Shown here piece by piece: positions 1-8,401 of a stretch of 64,000 nt of DNA. How positions within the stretch are numbered: position 1 is the stretch's first letter; each line of letters begins with the position of its first letter. The stretch is taken from contig JAQUIJ010000008.1 in NCBI GenBank assembly GCA_028683385.1, positions 186,001 through 250,000 of the forward strand, read 5' to 3'. The DNA comes from Prolixibacteraceae bacterium. Its GTDB lineage: Bacteria; Bacteroidota; Bacteroidia; Bacteroidales; Prolixibacteraceae. A program made the position numbers and the translations under genes. Under the pieces are notes generated by a model. The model was not told where the DNA came from, ran no database searches, and saw only the letters and a program-made list of their open reading frames with translations.

Positions 1-331
1 CTTCAGGCTCCTGAGGTTTAATGATAAACTTATCGGCTCCAAGACTTAAAGCAAATTCTCCGTCTTTTGGATGTGTGTATGTGGCAGTGTAAAAAACGAA
101 TGGAATGTTTTTTAGTGTGTCTTCCTTTTTCCATTCGCGGCAAAGGGTATAACCATCCATAACGGGCATCAGGATGTCAGCAATAATAATATCTGGCGGT
201 TCTTTCAAGCCGAGGCCAAGCGCTTCGGCGCCATTGTTTGCAGTAACGGTTGTATAACCATACCCTTTAAGTAGCGATTCCAGTAGATACAGGTTTTCTT
301 TGATGTCATCAACAATTAGGGCTCGTTTCAT
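1..331 (-). CDS. Response regulator receiver protein (C-terminus cut by window edge)
   Basis: Receiver domain of a two-component system. The start is the ATG at 331-329 and the frame runs off the left edge after about 110 residues. It begins MKRALIVDD, with the acidic pair D8-D9, a phospho-acceptor Asp at about residue 52 in IIIADILMPVMDG, and the conserved Lys in FIIKP. Its start overlaps the stop of the upstream receiver gene in an ATGA arrangement (331-328), so the two are probably translationally coupled. Both follow the sensor kinase at 744-3173 on the same strand. Whether an output domain follows cannot be seen. The receiver assignment is secure; the signal is unknown. Confidence 0.9.
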   Translation of the reverse strand, partial: MKRALIVDDIKENLYLLESLLKGYGYTTVTANNGAEALGLGLKEPPDIIIADILMPVMDGYTLCREWKKEDTLKNIPFVFYTATYTHPKDGEFALSLGADKFIIKPQEPE

Positions 332-729
332 AATTGATTCCTCCTTTGCAAAAGTTCTTTGGGAAAATGGGATTCCATCCGTTGTATAAAATTGTCAGGA
401 TCGATTGGTTTTTCAATATAGCCATTTGCCCCAGAAGCCATCACTTTTTCGCGGTCGCCAACCATGGCATGAGAAGTGACTGCGATAATCGGAATCGTGT
501 TGAGATCGTTCCTGTTTCTCAACTCCCGTGCAATCTGATAACCATCCATTTCCGGCAGTTGAATGTCCAATAATATCACATCAGGCAGGCAATTCGTCGC
601 AGCTTTAATACCGTCTAATCCGTTGAATGCCTGAAATACTTCATAATTATTCTTTTCGAGCAAAAAACTGAGCATATACATGTTTTGTTCGTTGTCTTCA
701 ATAATTAATGCTTTTAGCTTCATATTCAT
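328..729 (-). CDS. Single-domain response regulator (CheY/DivK-like)
   Basis: A stand-alone receiver of 133 residues with no output domain. Visible residues are the E11-D12 acidic pocket, phospho-acceptor D55 in ILLDIQLPEMDG, switch residue T85 and K107 in the IEKP motif, all at the usual receiver spacing. Its stop overlaps the start of a second receiver protein and it lies 14 bases downstream of the sensor kinase at 744-3173, so the three genes look like one operon. Single-domain receivers usually act through protein partners or as phosphorelay intermediates. The closest familiar type is DivK-like, but no specific partner beyond the neighbouring kinase can be named. Confidence 0.9.
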   Translation of the reverse strand: MNMKLKALIIEDNEQNMYMLSFLLEKNNYEVFQAFNGLDGIKAATNCLPDVILLDIQLPEMDGYQIARELRNRNDLNTIPIIAVTSHAMVGDREKVMASGANGYIEKPIDPDNFIQRMESHFPKELLQRRNQL

Positions 730-743
730 TTTTTTTGATTACA

Positions 744-3173
744 TCAGTAATTGTTATCAAGAGGTAACCTGATAATAAAAGTACTACCTTTTGCAAGCTC
801 TGATTCAACAGAAATTGATCCGCCCAACATGGTCATCAGCTTTTTGCTGATTGAAAGTCCCAGTCCGGTACCCTCGTGTTTCCGAGCTATTCCCGAATCG
901 ATTTGTATAAACGGTTTAAACAACTTTGTTATCTGATTTTCTTCGATGCCCAAGCCGGTATCAATTACCCGAACTACCAGATGTTTGTCCTGTAATAGTG
1001 CTTCCACTTTCACTGATCCAACTTCAGTAAATTTCAGTGCGTTATTTACCAGATTGATAATGACCTGTTGTACCCTGAATTGGTCACTGGTAATTTCAGG
1101 CAGGTCAGGTTCTATTTCGGCTGTTAAAAGTAAATTTTTGCTGGTGGCAAATGGTTTTGACAGGTCGATGACGTTTTGAATAACTTCCGAAATTTTAAAC
1201 CTGTCGGTACTCAAATTTAACTGGCCAGCCTCAATTTTCGATAAATCGAGAATGTCGTTTATCAGCGATAACAGGTGGCGACCGCTTTTCTGGGTCATAC
1301 GGAGTTGTTTTTTCTGCTCCTCGTTCAATGGCCCTGGTAATTCCTGAAGCAACATTCCGGTAAACCCAATGATCGAGTTTAATGGGGTGCGAAGTTCGTG
1401 CGACATAGTGGCCAAAAATGCAGATTTTAACTGATCGGCCGACTCGGCGCGTTCTTTGGCTATTTCTAACTCGGCAGTTCGTTCTTCAACCATATTTTCC
1501 AAATGCTTGTGGTATCTTTCCAATTCCATCTCTGCCAGTTTTCGATCGGTTATGTCGGTTACTGCGGCAATGCGGGCATCGCGTTCCATATAATCCAAAT
1601 CGTGCGAAGTTGCAATGATCGAAATAACCGAGCCATCTTTCCTGATGTGATGCCATTCGCCTGCATAGGCATGTCCATGTAAACCTTGGGCTACCTCAAC
1701 AAGAGCCTCTTTTTCTTCCTCCGGGTAAAGATCGGGTAACTGCATGGCTAACACTTCATCCATAGAAAAACCATACTGTTTTATAAATGCTTCGTTGACG
1801 GCACGAAATTTTAATGTTTCCGTATCATAAATTAGTAATGGAACAGGATTTCGCTCAAATAGAAATCGATATTTTTCTTCGTTTAGCCTTAGCAATTCTT
1901 CAGCCTGTTTTCTTTTTGTGATGTCCCAGAAAATTCCCTGAATGCCAATAACGGAGCCATTTCCATCTTTAATAGGAACCTTAACAACTTGAGTCCAGTA
2001 GGTTTGTCCGGCCCGAGTCTCGCATACTTCGGTTTCCAATAGTTTGCCTGATGCTAAAAAAGCAGAATCCTCTTTCCGATATTTTTCAGCCAAGTCAATA
2101 GGAAAGAAGTCATAATCAGTTTTTCCGGCAATTTCAGATGATTGGATATTTAGCTCTTTCGCAAAATTTTCATTGCAGGATACAAAAATTAAGTTGCTAT
2201 TTTTTACAAAAATCTTTTGAGGTAGATTTTCGAGCAATGACCGATGTTTGGTTAGACTTTCATACAGACTTAACTGCATTTTTTTTCGCTCATAAATTAC
2301 TGACGAAAGCACAAGAAACGTAATTGCTACAATGCCAACAAAACTTTGAATTACTAGTATTGATTCATTTTGCTGAAGTGCATTATTAATGGCATGATGC
2401 ATAATTGACCATAATGCTAATCCACTTATTATTAGAACAAACACACTCGTTTCGAATTTGCCAAATCTGAATATAGACCATAACAAAACAGGTATAAACA
2501 GGTAAATTAGGTTATAAATCGTAAAAAATATCAAATAGGATGTAAAACCTAACACAATAATAAAGCCTACTAATTCTGCAAATTTCAGGTAGTTCCATTC
2601 ATTGAATTTGTATTGATTCCAATTAATAATAATTGGTGCCAAAATCAGAATACCCAAGGTGTCTCCAAACCACCAATTTAAAAGTAAGTGATCATAAATT
2701 TCCCAGTGATTTGTAAAAATGCAAAACGACGAAGAACCAACAAGCGCAGCAATAAGAGGTGCAAGTAATGCGCCAAAGAAGATAAAAAGTGTTGTTCCTT
2801 TTAATGTTTCCAACGGATTAGGATTGTTGGAAAAACGAGAAATTAACCCTGCTCCAATAAGAGCTTCCAATGTATTACCCATTGCGGTAATCAATGAAAG
2901 AATAAGTATCGAATGGAAGGGTAATTCAGAAACAATTAAACCCTGAAGATTTGCCAAAAAGGCTGCTATATAAATGGCTGGCCAAACCCTGTATCCTGCG
3001 AGTAAAATTGCCGCAAGAGCAATTCCTGCTGGCATCCAGACCGGCGATGCAACAGTGCCTTCAAATGCAAAAATCAAACCCAGTTTTGCCGTTGAATAAT
3101 AACTCAAAATAATTAAGATCAGCAAGATGAACCAGTGCCATCTTTTCGCGAATGTTGATTTAGTATCTTCCAT
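744..3173 (-). CDS. MASE1-PAS-PAS sensor histidine kinase
   Basis: Membrane sensor kinase of 809 residues. The N-terminal ~290 residues contain many hydrophobic helices, beginning at LILIILSYYSTAKLGLIF, in the style of a MASE1 sensor. Two PAS/PAC units follow (around NLPQKIFVKNSNL and FLFERNPVPLL), then a short coiled coil, a HisKA domain with the phospho-acceptor in SHELRTPLN, and a HATPase_c domain with N-box LVNNALKF and G-boxes DTGLGIE and GTGLGLS. The frame is open further upstream, to 3374, but the 67 extra residues look non-coding and the ATG at 3173 (MEDTKSTF) sits directly before the first membrane segment, so I chose it. It precedes two receiver genes on the same strand, its likely partners. 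The stimulus is unknown. Confidence 0.88.
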   Translation of the reverse strand: MEDTKSTFAKRWHWFILLILIILSYYSTAKLGLIFAFEGTVASPVWMPAGIALAAILLAGYRVWPAIYIAAFLANLQGLIVSELPFHSILILSLITAMGNTLEALIGAGLISRFSNNPNPLETLKGTTLFIFFGALLAPLIAALVGSSSFCIFTNHWEIYDHLLLNWWFGDTLGILILAPIIINWNQYKFNEWNYLKFAELVGFIIVLGFTSYLIFFTIYNLIYLFIPVLLWSIFRFGKFETSVFVLIISGLALWSIMHHAINNALQQNESILVIQSFVGIVAITFLVLSSVIYERKKMQLSLYESLTKHRSLLENLPQKIFVKNSNLIFVSCNENFAKELNIQSSEIAGKTDYDFFPIDLAEKYRKEDSAFLASGKLLETEVCETRAGQTYWTQVVKVPIKDGNGSVIGIQGIFWDITKRKQAEELLRLNEEKYRFLFERNPVPLLIYDTETLKFRAVNEAFIKQYGFSMDEVLAMQLPDLYPEEEKEALVEVAQGLHGHAYAGEWHHIRKDGSVISIIATSHDLDYMERDARIAAVTDITDRKLAEMELERYHKHLENMVEERTAELEIAKERAESADQLKSAFLATMSHELRTPLNSIIGFTGMLLQELPGPLNEEQKKQLRMTQKSGRHLLSLINDILDLSKIEAGQLNLSTDRFKISEVIQNVIDLSKPFATSKNLLLTAEIEPDLPEITSDQFRVQQVIINLVNNALKFTEVGSVKVEALLQDKHLVVRVIDTGLGIEENQITKLFKPFIQIDSGIARKHEGTGLGLSISKKLMTMLGGSISVESELAKGSTFIIRLPLDNNY

Positions 3174-3506
3174 TACAAATGAGTGAAGTATCCTATAATC
3201 GAAATATGTATCGTGAATATGGAAATAAGCTAACTCCTTTTTATGAAATGGTGAAAAGAAAAAGAATTGGACGGCATTCGACCATTTGCAAATTATGAAA
3301 TATACCTGATTCGTGAAGCGAACACGCTCATGGATCACCCTGTTGAAATTTGGATTTTGAGGAACAGATATCAAACTTATCTAATCAATCAGCCTATACC
3401 TCTTTGATCCTTCCCAGTCATTCATCATAACGATGATATGGGAACAACTAAAATAGCGAAATAGAATGAGAAATCCTACTGAAAATAATTTATGAAAATA
3501 ACTTTT

Positions 3507-4394
3507 CTACAACCAGTTAATCCCCTTTTTCAGCAACTCCTGAGTTTGTGCTTCGGGGCTTCCGGCTTCGGGTTGGTATTGATACACCCATTCCACTTCG
3601 GCAGGTAAACTCACCAAGATAGATTCGATGTTGCCGTCGGATTCCAAACCGAATTTGGTTCCGCGATCATGGATTAAATTAAATTCAACGTAGCGTCCGC
3701 GACGAATTTTTTGCCATTTTTTCTGAGCTTCGGTAAACGGTTTTTGCCCATTATCCTTCATCAGGCGACTGTAAATAACGGGGTAAATTCGCAGCAAATC
3801 AGAAGTCAGGTTCAGCATTTTCTCCAAATCTACTTCGTTAGCTGGTTGAATTCGGTCGAAGAAAATTCCGCCAACACCACGGGTTTCGTGCCGGTGACTG
3901 AGGTAAAAATAATCGTCGGCCCACGTTTTCCATGCCGGATAAAAGGAAGTATCGTATTTGTCGCAGATGTCCTTAATCGTTTGATGAAACCAACGCGCTT
4001 CTTCCAGATTGATGTAAGTAGGAGTGAGGTCGATTCCGCCGCCAAACCACGATGAACCATTATCAAGACTGAAATGACGAACGTTCATGTGGATCGTTGG
4101 TACAAATGGATTTCCGGAGTGAAGAATGGACGAAACTCCTGTAGCAGAAAAAGAGTTTGCTTTTTCTCCCAGAAGTTTCGCCATGTTATCGTTATAACTA
4201 CCGCTTACGTGAGAAAAATTAACCCCTGCTTTTTCGATGATTGATCCGTTTTGCATGACGCGAGTCAAACCTGAACCAATCTCCTTTTCCCAAACATCTT
4301 CAGTAAATTTTCCGGTTCCATCGGCTTCTTCCAAAGTTTGGCAAATGTTTTTTTGTAAGCTTTTGTATATAGCGGCGGTTTTCGATACGTTCAC
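3507..4394 (-). CDS. hemF: Oxygen-dependent coproporphyrinogen III oxidase
   Basis: Converts coproporphyrinogen III to protoporphyrinogen IX by oxidative decarboxylation using O2, in the cytoplasm. The 295-residue length matches the HemF family. Family signatures are visible: HMNVR near residue 104, WFGGGIDLTPTY near 116-127, HRHETRGVGGIFFD around 167-180 and the C-terminal GRYVEFNLIHDRGTKFGL. It is the last gene of the heme cluster and is separated from hemG by about 120 bases that contain an inverted-repeat block. The same cluster also carries hemN, which does this reaction without oxygen, so the organism appears equipped for both oxic and anoxic heme synthesis. Confidence 0.96.
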   Translation of the reverse strand: MNVSKTAAIYKSLQKNICQTLEEADGTGKFTEDVWEKEIGSGLTRVMQNGSIIEKAGVNFSHVSGSYNDNMAKLLGEKANSFSATGVSSILHSGNPFVPTIHMNVRHFSLDNGSSWFGGGIDLTPTYINLEEARWFHQTIKDICDKYDTSFYPAWKTWADDYFYLSHRHETRGVGGIFFDRIQPANEVDLEKMLNLTSDLLRIYPVIYSRLMKDNGQKPFTEAQKKWQKIRRGRYVEFNLIHDRGTKFGLESDGNIESILVSLPAEVEWVYQYQPEAGSPEAQTQELLKKGINWL

Positions 4395-4432
4395 TGTTGT
4401 CGTGTTTGGATTAAAAATGTCATTTACTTCGT

Positions 4433-4502
4433 GTCATTCAGTTGTCATTAGCTTCGAGTCAGGACTATTCGAAGGTTCAAATGAATGACTATTAATGACA
4501 AC
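4433..4502. repeat. Intergenic inverted-repeat block between hemF and hemG
   Basis: Three inverted pairs lie in this 70-base spacer: GTCATTCA (4433-4440) with TGAATGAC (4482-4489), GTTGTCATTA (4441-4450) with TAATGACAAC (4493-4502), and an inner CTTCGA/TCGAAG pair at 4452-4474. The first two pairs interleave, so they cannot all form one simple hairpin. The block is one of several degenerate inverted repeats found at gene junctions in this window. It may affect hemF expression within the cluster, but no T-tract makes it a classical terminator. Confidence 0.6.
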
Positions 4503-4511
4503 AATTGACCA

Positions 4512-5897
4512 TTAATGACCTTGAATTTTCCCAATCAGTTCTTCTGCAATTGTGCGCCCTTGTTTCACCCGGTCAGCCATTCCAATACCATCGCGGATGT
4601 TTCCGGCTAAAATCAATCCGGGGTATTTCTGCTGAAGCTGTTCAATCATTTCGAAACGTTCTTTCGAACTTTCGGTATATTGTGGAATGGCTTTCGGATA
4701 GCGGTGAATCCGAATCATATCCGGACTCAGGCTTCGGTTGCTCATCATTCGCGGAAGTTCTTTGTTCAGAAGTGTCTCAATCTCGAAATTATCCATTTTT
4801 GCGATATCCGGACGTTTGGTTCCTCCCATGAAAACAGACAACAGAGCACCACCTTCCGGGGCGCGGCCTTTAAAGAACGACGAGGTAAATAACACACCAA
4901 GTATATTTTTGTTTTCCTTTCCTGGAACCAATCCGCCAAACGCATTCAGCGACATGCCTTTCCATTTTTCAAATCCAAGCAAAACCTGAGTGACCGCAGC
5001 GTATTTTAATTCGTTGAACGGGACAACTTCATTCTCATTCAGGAATGGCAACAAGCCGGGCAAGGCATAACCTCCGCAGGTGGTGACCAAATGCGAAGTT
5101 TCGAGGGTAAATAAATGTTCAGGAGTGGTAACCTGTAACTGAAACCCATTTGTAATAGGTTTCACCATCGTTTCAGCCGATAACAGAATATTTTCGGATC
5201 CGATTGCTTCAGTCAGCGCTTCGGTCAGGCGACTCAATCCTCCCTTGGCCGAAAATACTTCTCTGGTTGCTTTTTTGTCACGGTCGGTTTTCGGAAGTTT
5301 AGCCTTTTTCATGGCGCCTTTGATGAAACTTCCGTATTCCTGCTCCAGATTCCAGAGCTTGGGCATGGCGTATTTGGTAACAAGTTTGGTCGGATCACCG
5401 GCGTAAATTCCGGAGATAAACGGATCGACAGCATAATCCAAATAGCTTTGTCCCATTCGCCGTATAACCAGTTCTGACAGTTTCTCATTTGGATCGGTTC
5501 CTTTTTTGCGGAAAGGTTCGCCCAAAATTCTGAATTTGTCGTACCAGGTAAAAAGTGGAGTGCCAACGGCCGACATTAATCCTGAAGGTAAAGCGTGCCA
5601 TGCCTGGTTTTTCCAGATCAGGCGTCGTTTGGCGCTCGGATCGGCAACTTCGAGCTCGCATTTCCCGGCCAGTTCTTCAAATAACTCGGTCATTTCAGGA
5701 TAAGAAACTACTCCAGTGTTTGGACCTGTTTCGTACACAAAACCCTTTTCGCTGATGGTTTGCATCACTCCTCCGGTTTTGGCTGATTTTTCGATGATTT
5801 TAAAATCGATTCCTGCTTTTTTCAGGTATAAACCCATCGTCAGCCCGGTCAATCCGGCGCCAACAATTACGACTTCGGTTTTGAGTGATTCAGCCAT
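4512..5897 (-). CDS. hemG: Protoporphyrinogen oxidase, FAD-dependent (HemY/PgoX type)
   Basis: Six-electron oxidation of protoporphyrinogen IX to protoporphyrin IX. The 461-residue protein opens with an FAD-binding Rossmann motif, VVIVGAGLTGLTMGLYLKKA, followed by an FAD-linked amine-oxidase-type body and a C-terminal second FAD contact in GLILAGNIRDGIGMADRVKQG. This is the FAD/O2-type enzyme, not the short flavodoxin-like HemG of E. coli; the symbol hemY or pgoX would be equally valid. It starts 2 bases after the hemN stop codon, so the two are surely co-transcribed. No ferrochelatase is present nearby. Confidence 0.93.
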   Translation of the reverse strand: MAESLKTEVVIVGAGLTGLTMGLYLKKAGIDFKIIEKSAKTGGVMQTISEKGFVYETGPNTGVVSYPEMTELFEELAGKCELEVADPSAKRRLIWKNQAWHALPSGLMSAVGTPLFTWYDKFRILGEPFRKKGTDPNEKLSELVIRRMGQSYLDYAVDPFISGIYAGDPTKLVTKYAMPKLWNLEQEYGSFIKGAMKKAKLPKTDRDKKATREVFSAKGGLSRLTEALTEAIGSENILLSAETMVKPITNGFQLQVTTPEHLFTLETSHLVTTCGGYALPGLLPFLNENEVVPFNELKYAAVTQVLLGFEKWKGMSLNAFGGLVPGKENKNILGVLFTSSFFKGRAPEGGALLSVFMGGTKRPDIAKMDNFEIETLLNKELPRMMSNRSLSPDMIRIHRYPKAIPQYTESSKERFEMIEQLQQKYPGLILAGNIRDGIGMADRVKQGRTIAEELIGKIQGH

Positions 5898-5899
5898 AA

Positions 5900-7276
5900 T
5901 TAAACTGGTTTTGAAAAGTTGGTTTGTCCGGCCTGAATAAGCGGATCGAACGAGGCGGCTACATTGCGGATAAACAATTGTCCATCCGGTGTAATTTGTA
6001 TTTTTTCGTCGGAAAGGGTAATTACTCCGTCGTCAGCAAATTGTTGAAGCAGTTCCTGATTGTAAACGGTTTGTGATTTAACTTCTTCGGATGTCATGCC
6101 AAGTATTTCGCCCAAATGGCTCCAGACAATCTGCTCGTTACACATTAGTTCGGTAATTACTTCGCGCACAACCACCTGCTGTTTGGTCAGTGCATAACCT
6201 TTAATCGTGGTTAACTCACCCTGATTGATTTTGGCAATGTATTCGTCAATTGACTTCGTGTTTTGTGCATAAACGCCTTCCAGTTGACTGATTCCGGTTA
6301 CACCGAAAGCATAAACCTGCCCGGTGGTACGGCGAGTGCAATAACCCTGAAAGTTGCGGTGCAATTGTTTATTCTTGCGCGCCACAGTTAATTCGTCAGC
6401 GGCGTTGGCATAATGGTCCATTCCAATGGCTTCGTAGCCATTTTGCGTCATGAGTGAAAATGCAGCTTCGAACATTTTGATTTTTTCGTCAGGAGCCGGA
6501 AGCCCTTCTTTCTCCAATTTCTTTTGAATTTTGCTGACCCATGGCACATGTGCGTACGAAAAAGTGACCAATCGATCGGGTCTCAATTCGATGGCTTTCC
6601 GGATTGTTTCCGAGAAGTTAGCAGCCGTTTGCTTAGGAAGACCGTAAATAAAATCGAGATTAACGGCCATATTGGGCGAATCCTTTTTCAGGAAAGCAAT
6701 TATATCTGCAACCGGAAGAACAGATTGTTCGCGGTTAACCGCATCCAAAACATCATTGTCAAAATCCTGAATACCGATACTGAAACGGTTAAATCCTGCC
6801 TTCTTCAGTCCCGTCATTTGCTCGTATGTGAGGTAGGCCGGGTTGACTTCAATAGCGATTTCAGGTTCGGGTATAAACTCGAACGTTGAAAACAACAATT
6901 CGTTAATCTCCTGAAGATATTCTACCGGAATGGCATTTGGCGTTCCACCTCCATAGTGAATCTGCGAAACTTTCCGGTTTTTATCCAATCGCGAAGTCAC
7001 CATCTTAATTTCCTTGATCAGGGCTTTGTGGTATGCTTCCACCACTTCTTCTTTCCGGAGCGCGTATGAATTGCATCCGCAGAAATAGCACAATTTCAGG
7101 CAAAACGGAATGTGAATGTAAATGGAAATATTCTGCGGGTTCCATTGATTCGACTCGTCGATGGCTTCCAGATAATTGGCCGGACTAAATTCTTCGGTGA
7201 AGAAGTTTGCCGGTGGATAGCTGGTGTACCGTGGAACCGGATGGTTGTATTTTTCGAGTAATTCGCGGTTGATCAT
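5900..7276 (-). CDS. hemN: Oxygen-independent coproporphyrinogen III oxidase (radical SAM)
   Basis: Anaerobic counterpart of HemF, using a radical SAM mechanism. The CxxxCxxC cluster motif is visible as PFCLKLCYFCGC (C59, C63, C66 from the chosen start), followed by the family features HYGGGTPNAIP, EVNPAYLT and RFSIGIQDFD. The C-terminal HemN domain spans roughly 340-450. An upstream in-frame start at 7330 would add 18 residues encoded by an intergenic repeat, so the ATG at 7276 (MINRELLEKYNHPVPRYTSY) is preferred; this motif is the normal HemN N-terminus. At 458 residues it matches bacterial HemN. It lies between hemE and hemG. Confidence 0.95.
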   Translation of the reverse strand: MINRELLEKYNHPVPRYTSYPPANFFTEEFSPANYLEAIDESNQWNPQNISIYIHIPFCLKLCYFCGCNSYALRKEEVVEAYHKALIKEIKMVTSRLDKNRKVSQIHYGGGTPNAIPVEYLQEINELLFSTFEFIPEPEIAIEVNPAYLTYEQMTGLKKAGFNRFSIGIQDFDNDVLDAVNREQSVLPVADIIAFLKKDSPNMAVNLDFIYGLPKQTAANFSETIRKAIELRPDRLVTFSYAHVPWVSKIQKKLEKEGLPAPDEKIKMFEAAFSLMTQNGYEAIGMDHYANAADELTVARKNKQLHRNFQGYCTRRTTGQVYAFGVTGISQLEGVYAQNTKSIDEYIAKINQGELTTIKGYALTKQQVVVREVITELMCNEQIVWSHLGEILGMTSEEVKSQTVYNQELLQQFADDGVITLSDEKIQITPDGQLFIRNVAASFDPLIQAGQTNFSKPV

Positions 7277-7299
7277 GATGTTGTTGTTACGGGTTACGG

Positions 7300-7335
7300 G
7301 TTGCGTGTTACGGGTTTTAACTCGCAACACGCAAC
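7300..7335. repeat. Hairpin-forming intergenic repeat upstream of hemN
   Basis: GTTGCGTGTT (7300-7309) pairs perfectly with AACACGCAAC (7326-7335). The flanks repeat related words such as GGGTTACGGG. The same vocabulary recurs at 11148-11190, 31377-31440 and 36445-36488, so this is a member of a dispersed intergenic family, not a site unique to heme genes. It sits in the gap between hemE and hemN. Confidence 0.65.
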
Positions 7336-7339
7336 TCTT

Positions 7340-8374
7340 TTATCTTTTCCAATCGGTGCGTTTCACCCAATCGGCTAAAAACTTGGCATTTTCAAAAGAA
7401 ATGCCTGGCATGAATCCGTGACCCAGATTGAAAATCCAGTTCGGATTATTCTTGCCAAATTCAATATAAGGTTGCAGCGCCTTTTCAATTTCAGGCTGAC
7501 TTGCATATAACAAACGAGGATCGACATTTCCTTGTAACCCAATTTTCGGATCGACTAATTTTCTCGCCAAATCGAGAGGTGTTTGCCAGTCGATGCTTAG
7601 GTAATCGCAATCTTCAGGAGTAATCTGGGCGATTCCTGTTCCCAGTCCTTTCGGGAAGAAAATAAATGGAATGCCTTTTTCGCGCACGGCAGCAGCGATC
7701 TTTTTAGTTGCGGGCATAAACAGTTCCTGATACAAATCTGCAGGAATCAATCCGGCATGTGTATCAAACAACTGGAAAACGTCGATGCCGTGTTCAATTT
7801 GTCCTTGCGCATAAACTATCGAAAGATCAGTAACAACTTCAATCAGCTTTTTGGTAGTCTCCTTATTTTCATAAATGAATTTAATGGCTTCCGGAAAATC
7901 ACCTTTACGTCCTAACCCTTGAAGCATGAACAGCAAAACAGTCAAGGGAGCGCCACAGAAACCAATCAACGGTGTTTCTTCCTTTTTTGTTCGAATGATT
8001 TCGTCAATCACTTCGTAGATGTAATTCAATTTCGACGGATCTGGATTCAATCCTGCTAACGGATTTTCGCGAAACGCCAAGGGTTGATCGAATAGCGGAC
8101 CACTATCATTAAATTCCAATCCCATTCCCAACGCATGTGGAATCACCAATATATCGGAGAACAGAATTCCGGCATCAACACCCAAATCGTCAACCGGAAG
8201 CAACGTAACTTTAGCTGCGATTTCCGGATTCTGCATCATCTGCCAAAAGGTGTAATCCTCTTTAATTTTCATGTACGAAGGCAACACCCGACCTGCCTGA
8301 CGCATAAACCAAACTGGTGGACGTTCAGTTTTCTCACCCCGGAGTGTTTTTAATAGAATTGAATTTGTTGTCAA
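7340..8374 (-). CDS. hemE: Uroporphyrinogen decarboxylase
   Basis: Decarboxylates the four acetate side chains of uroporphyrinogen III to give coproporphyrinogen III. The 344-residue protein carries the N-terminal signature RPPVWFMRQAGR, the FSDILVIPHALGM segment with its substrate-binding Asp, the signature IGFCGAPLTVLLFM near the middle, and a C-terminal NLGHGFMPG motif. Length and motif order are normal for HemE. It lies between a hypothetical exported protein gene and hemN on the same strand, in pathway order within the heme cluster. Confidence 0.96.
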   Translation of the reverse strand: MTTNSILLKTLRGEKTERPPVWFMRQAGRVLPSYMKIKEDYTFWQMMQNPEIAAKVTLLPVDDLGVDAGILFSDILVIPHALGMGLEFNDSGPLFDQPLAFRENPLAGLNPDPSKLNYIYEVIDEIIRTKKEETPLIGFCGAPLTVLLFMLQGLGRKGDFPEAIKFIYENKETTKKLIEVVTDLSIVYAQGQIEHGIDVFQLFDTHAGLIPADLYQELFMPATKKIAAAVREKGIPFIFFPKGLGTGIAQITPEDCDYLSIDWQTPLDLARKLVDPKIGLQGNVDPRLLYASQPEIEKALQPYIEFGKNNPNWIFNLGHGFMPGISFENAKFLADWVKRTDWKR

Positions 8375-8401
8375 AATATCTCGTTTTAATTATGAATCAG
8401 T

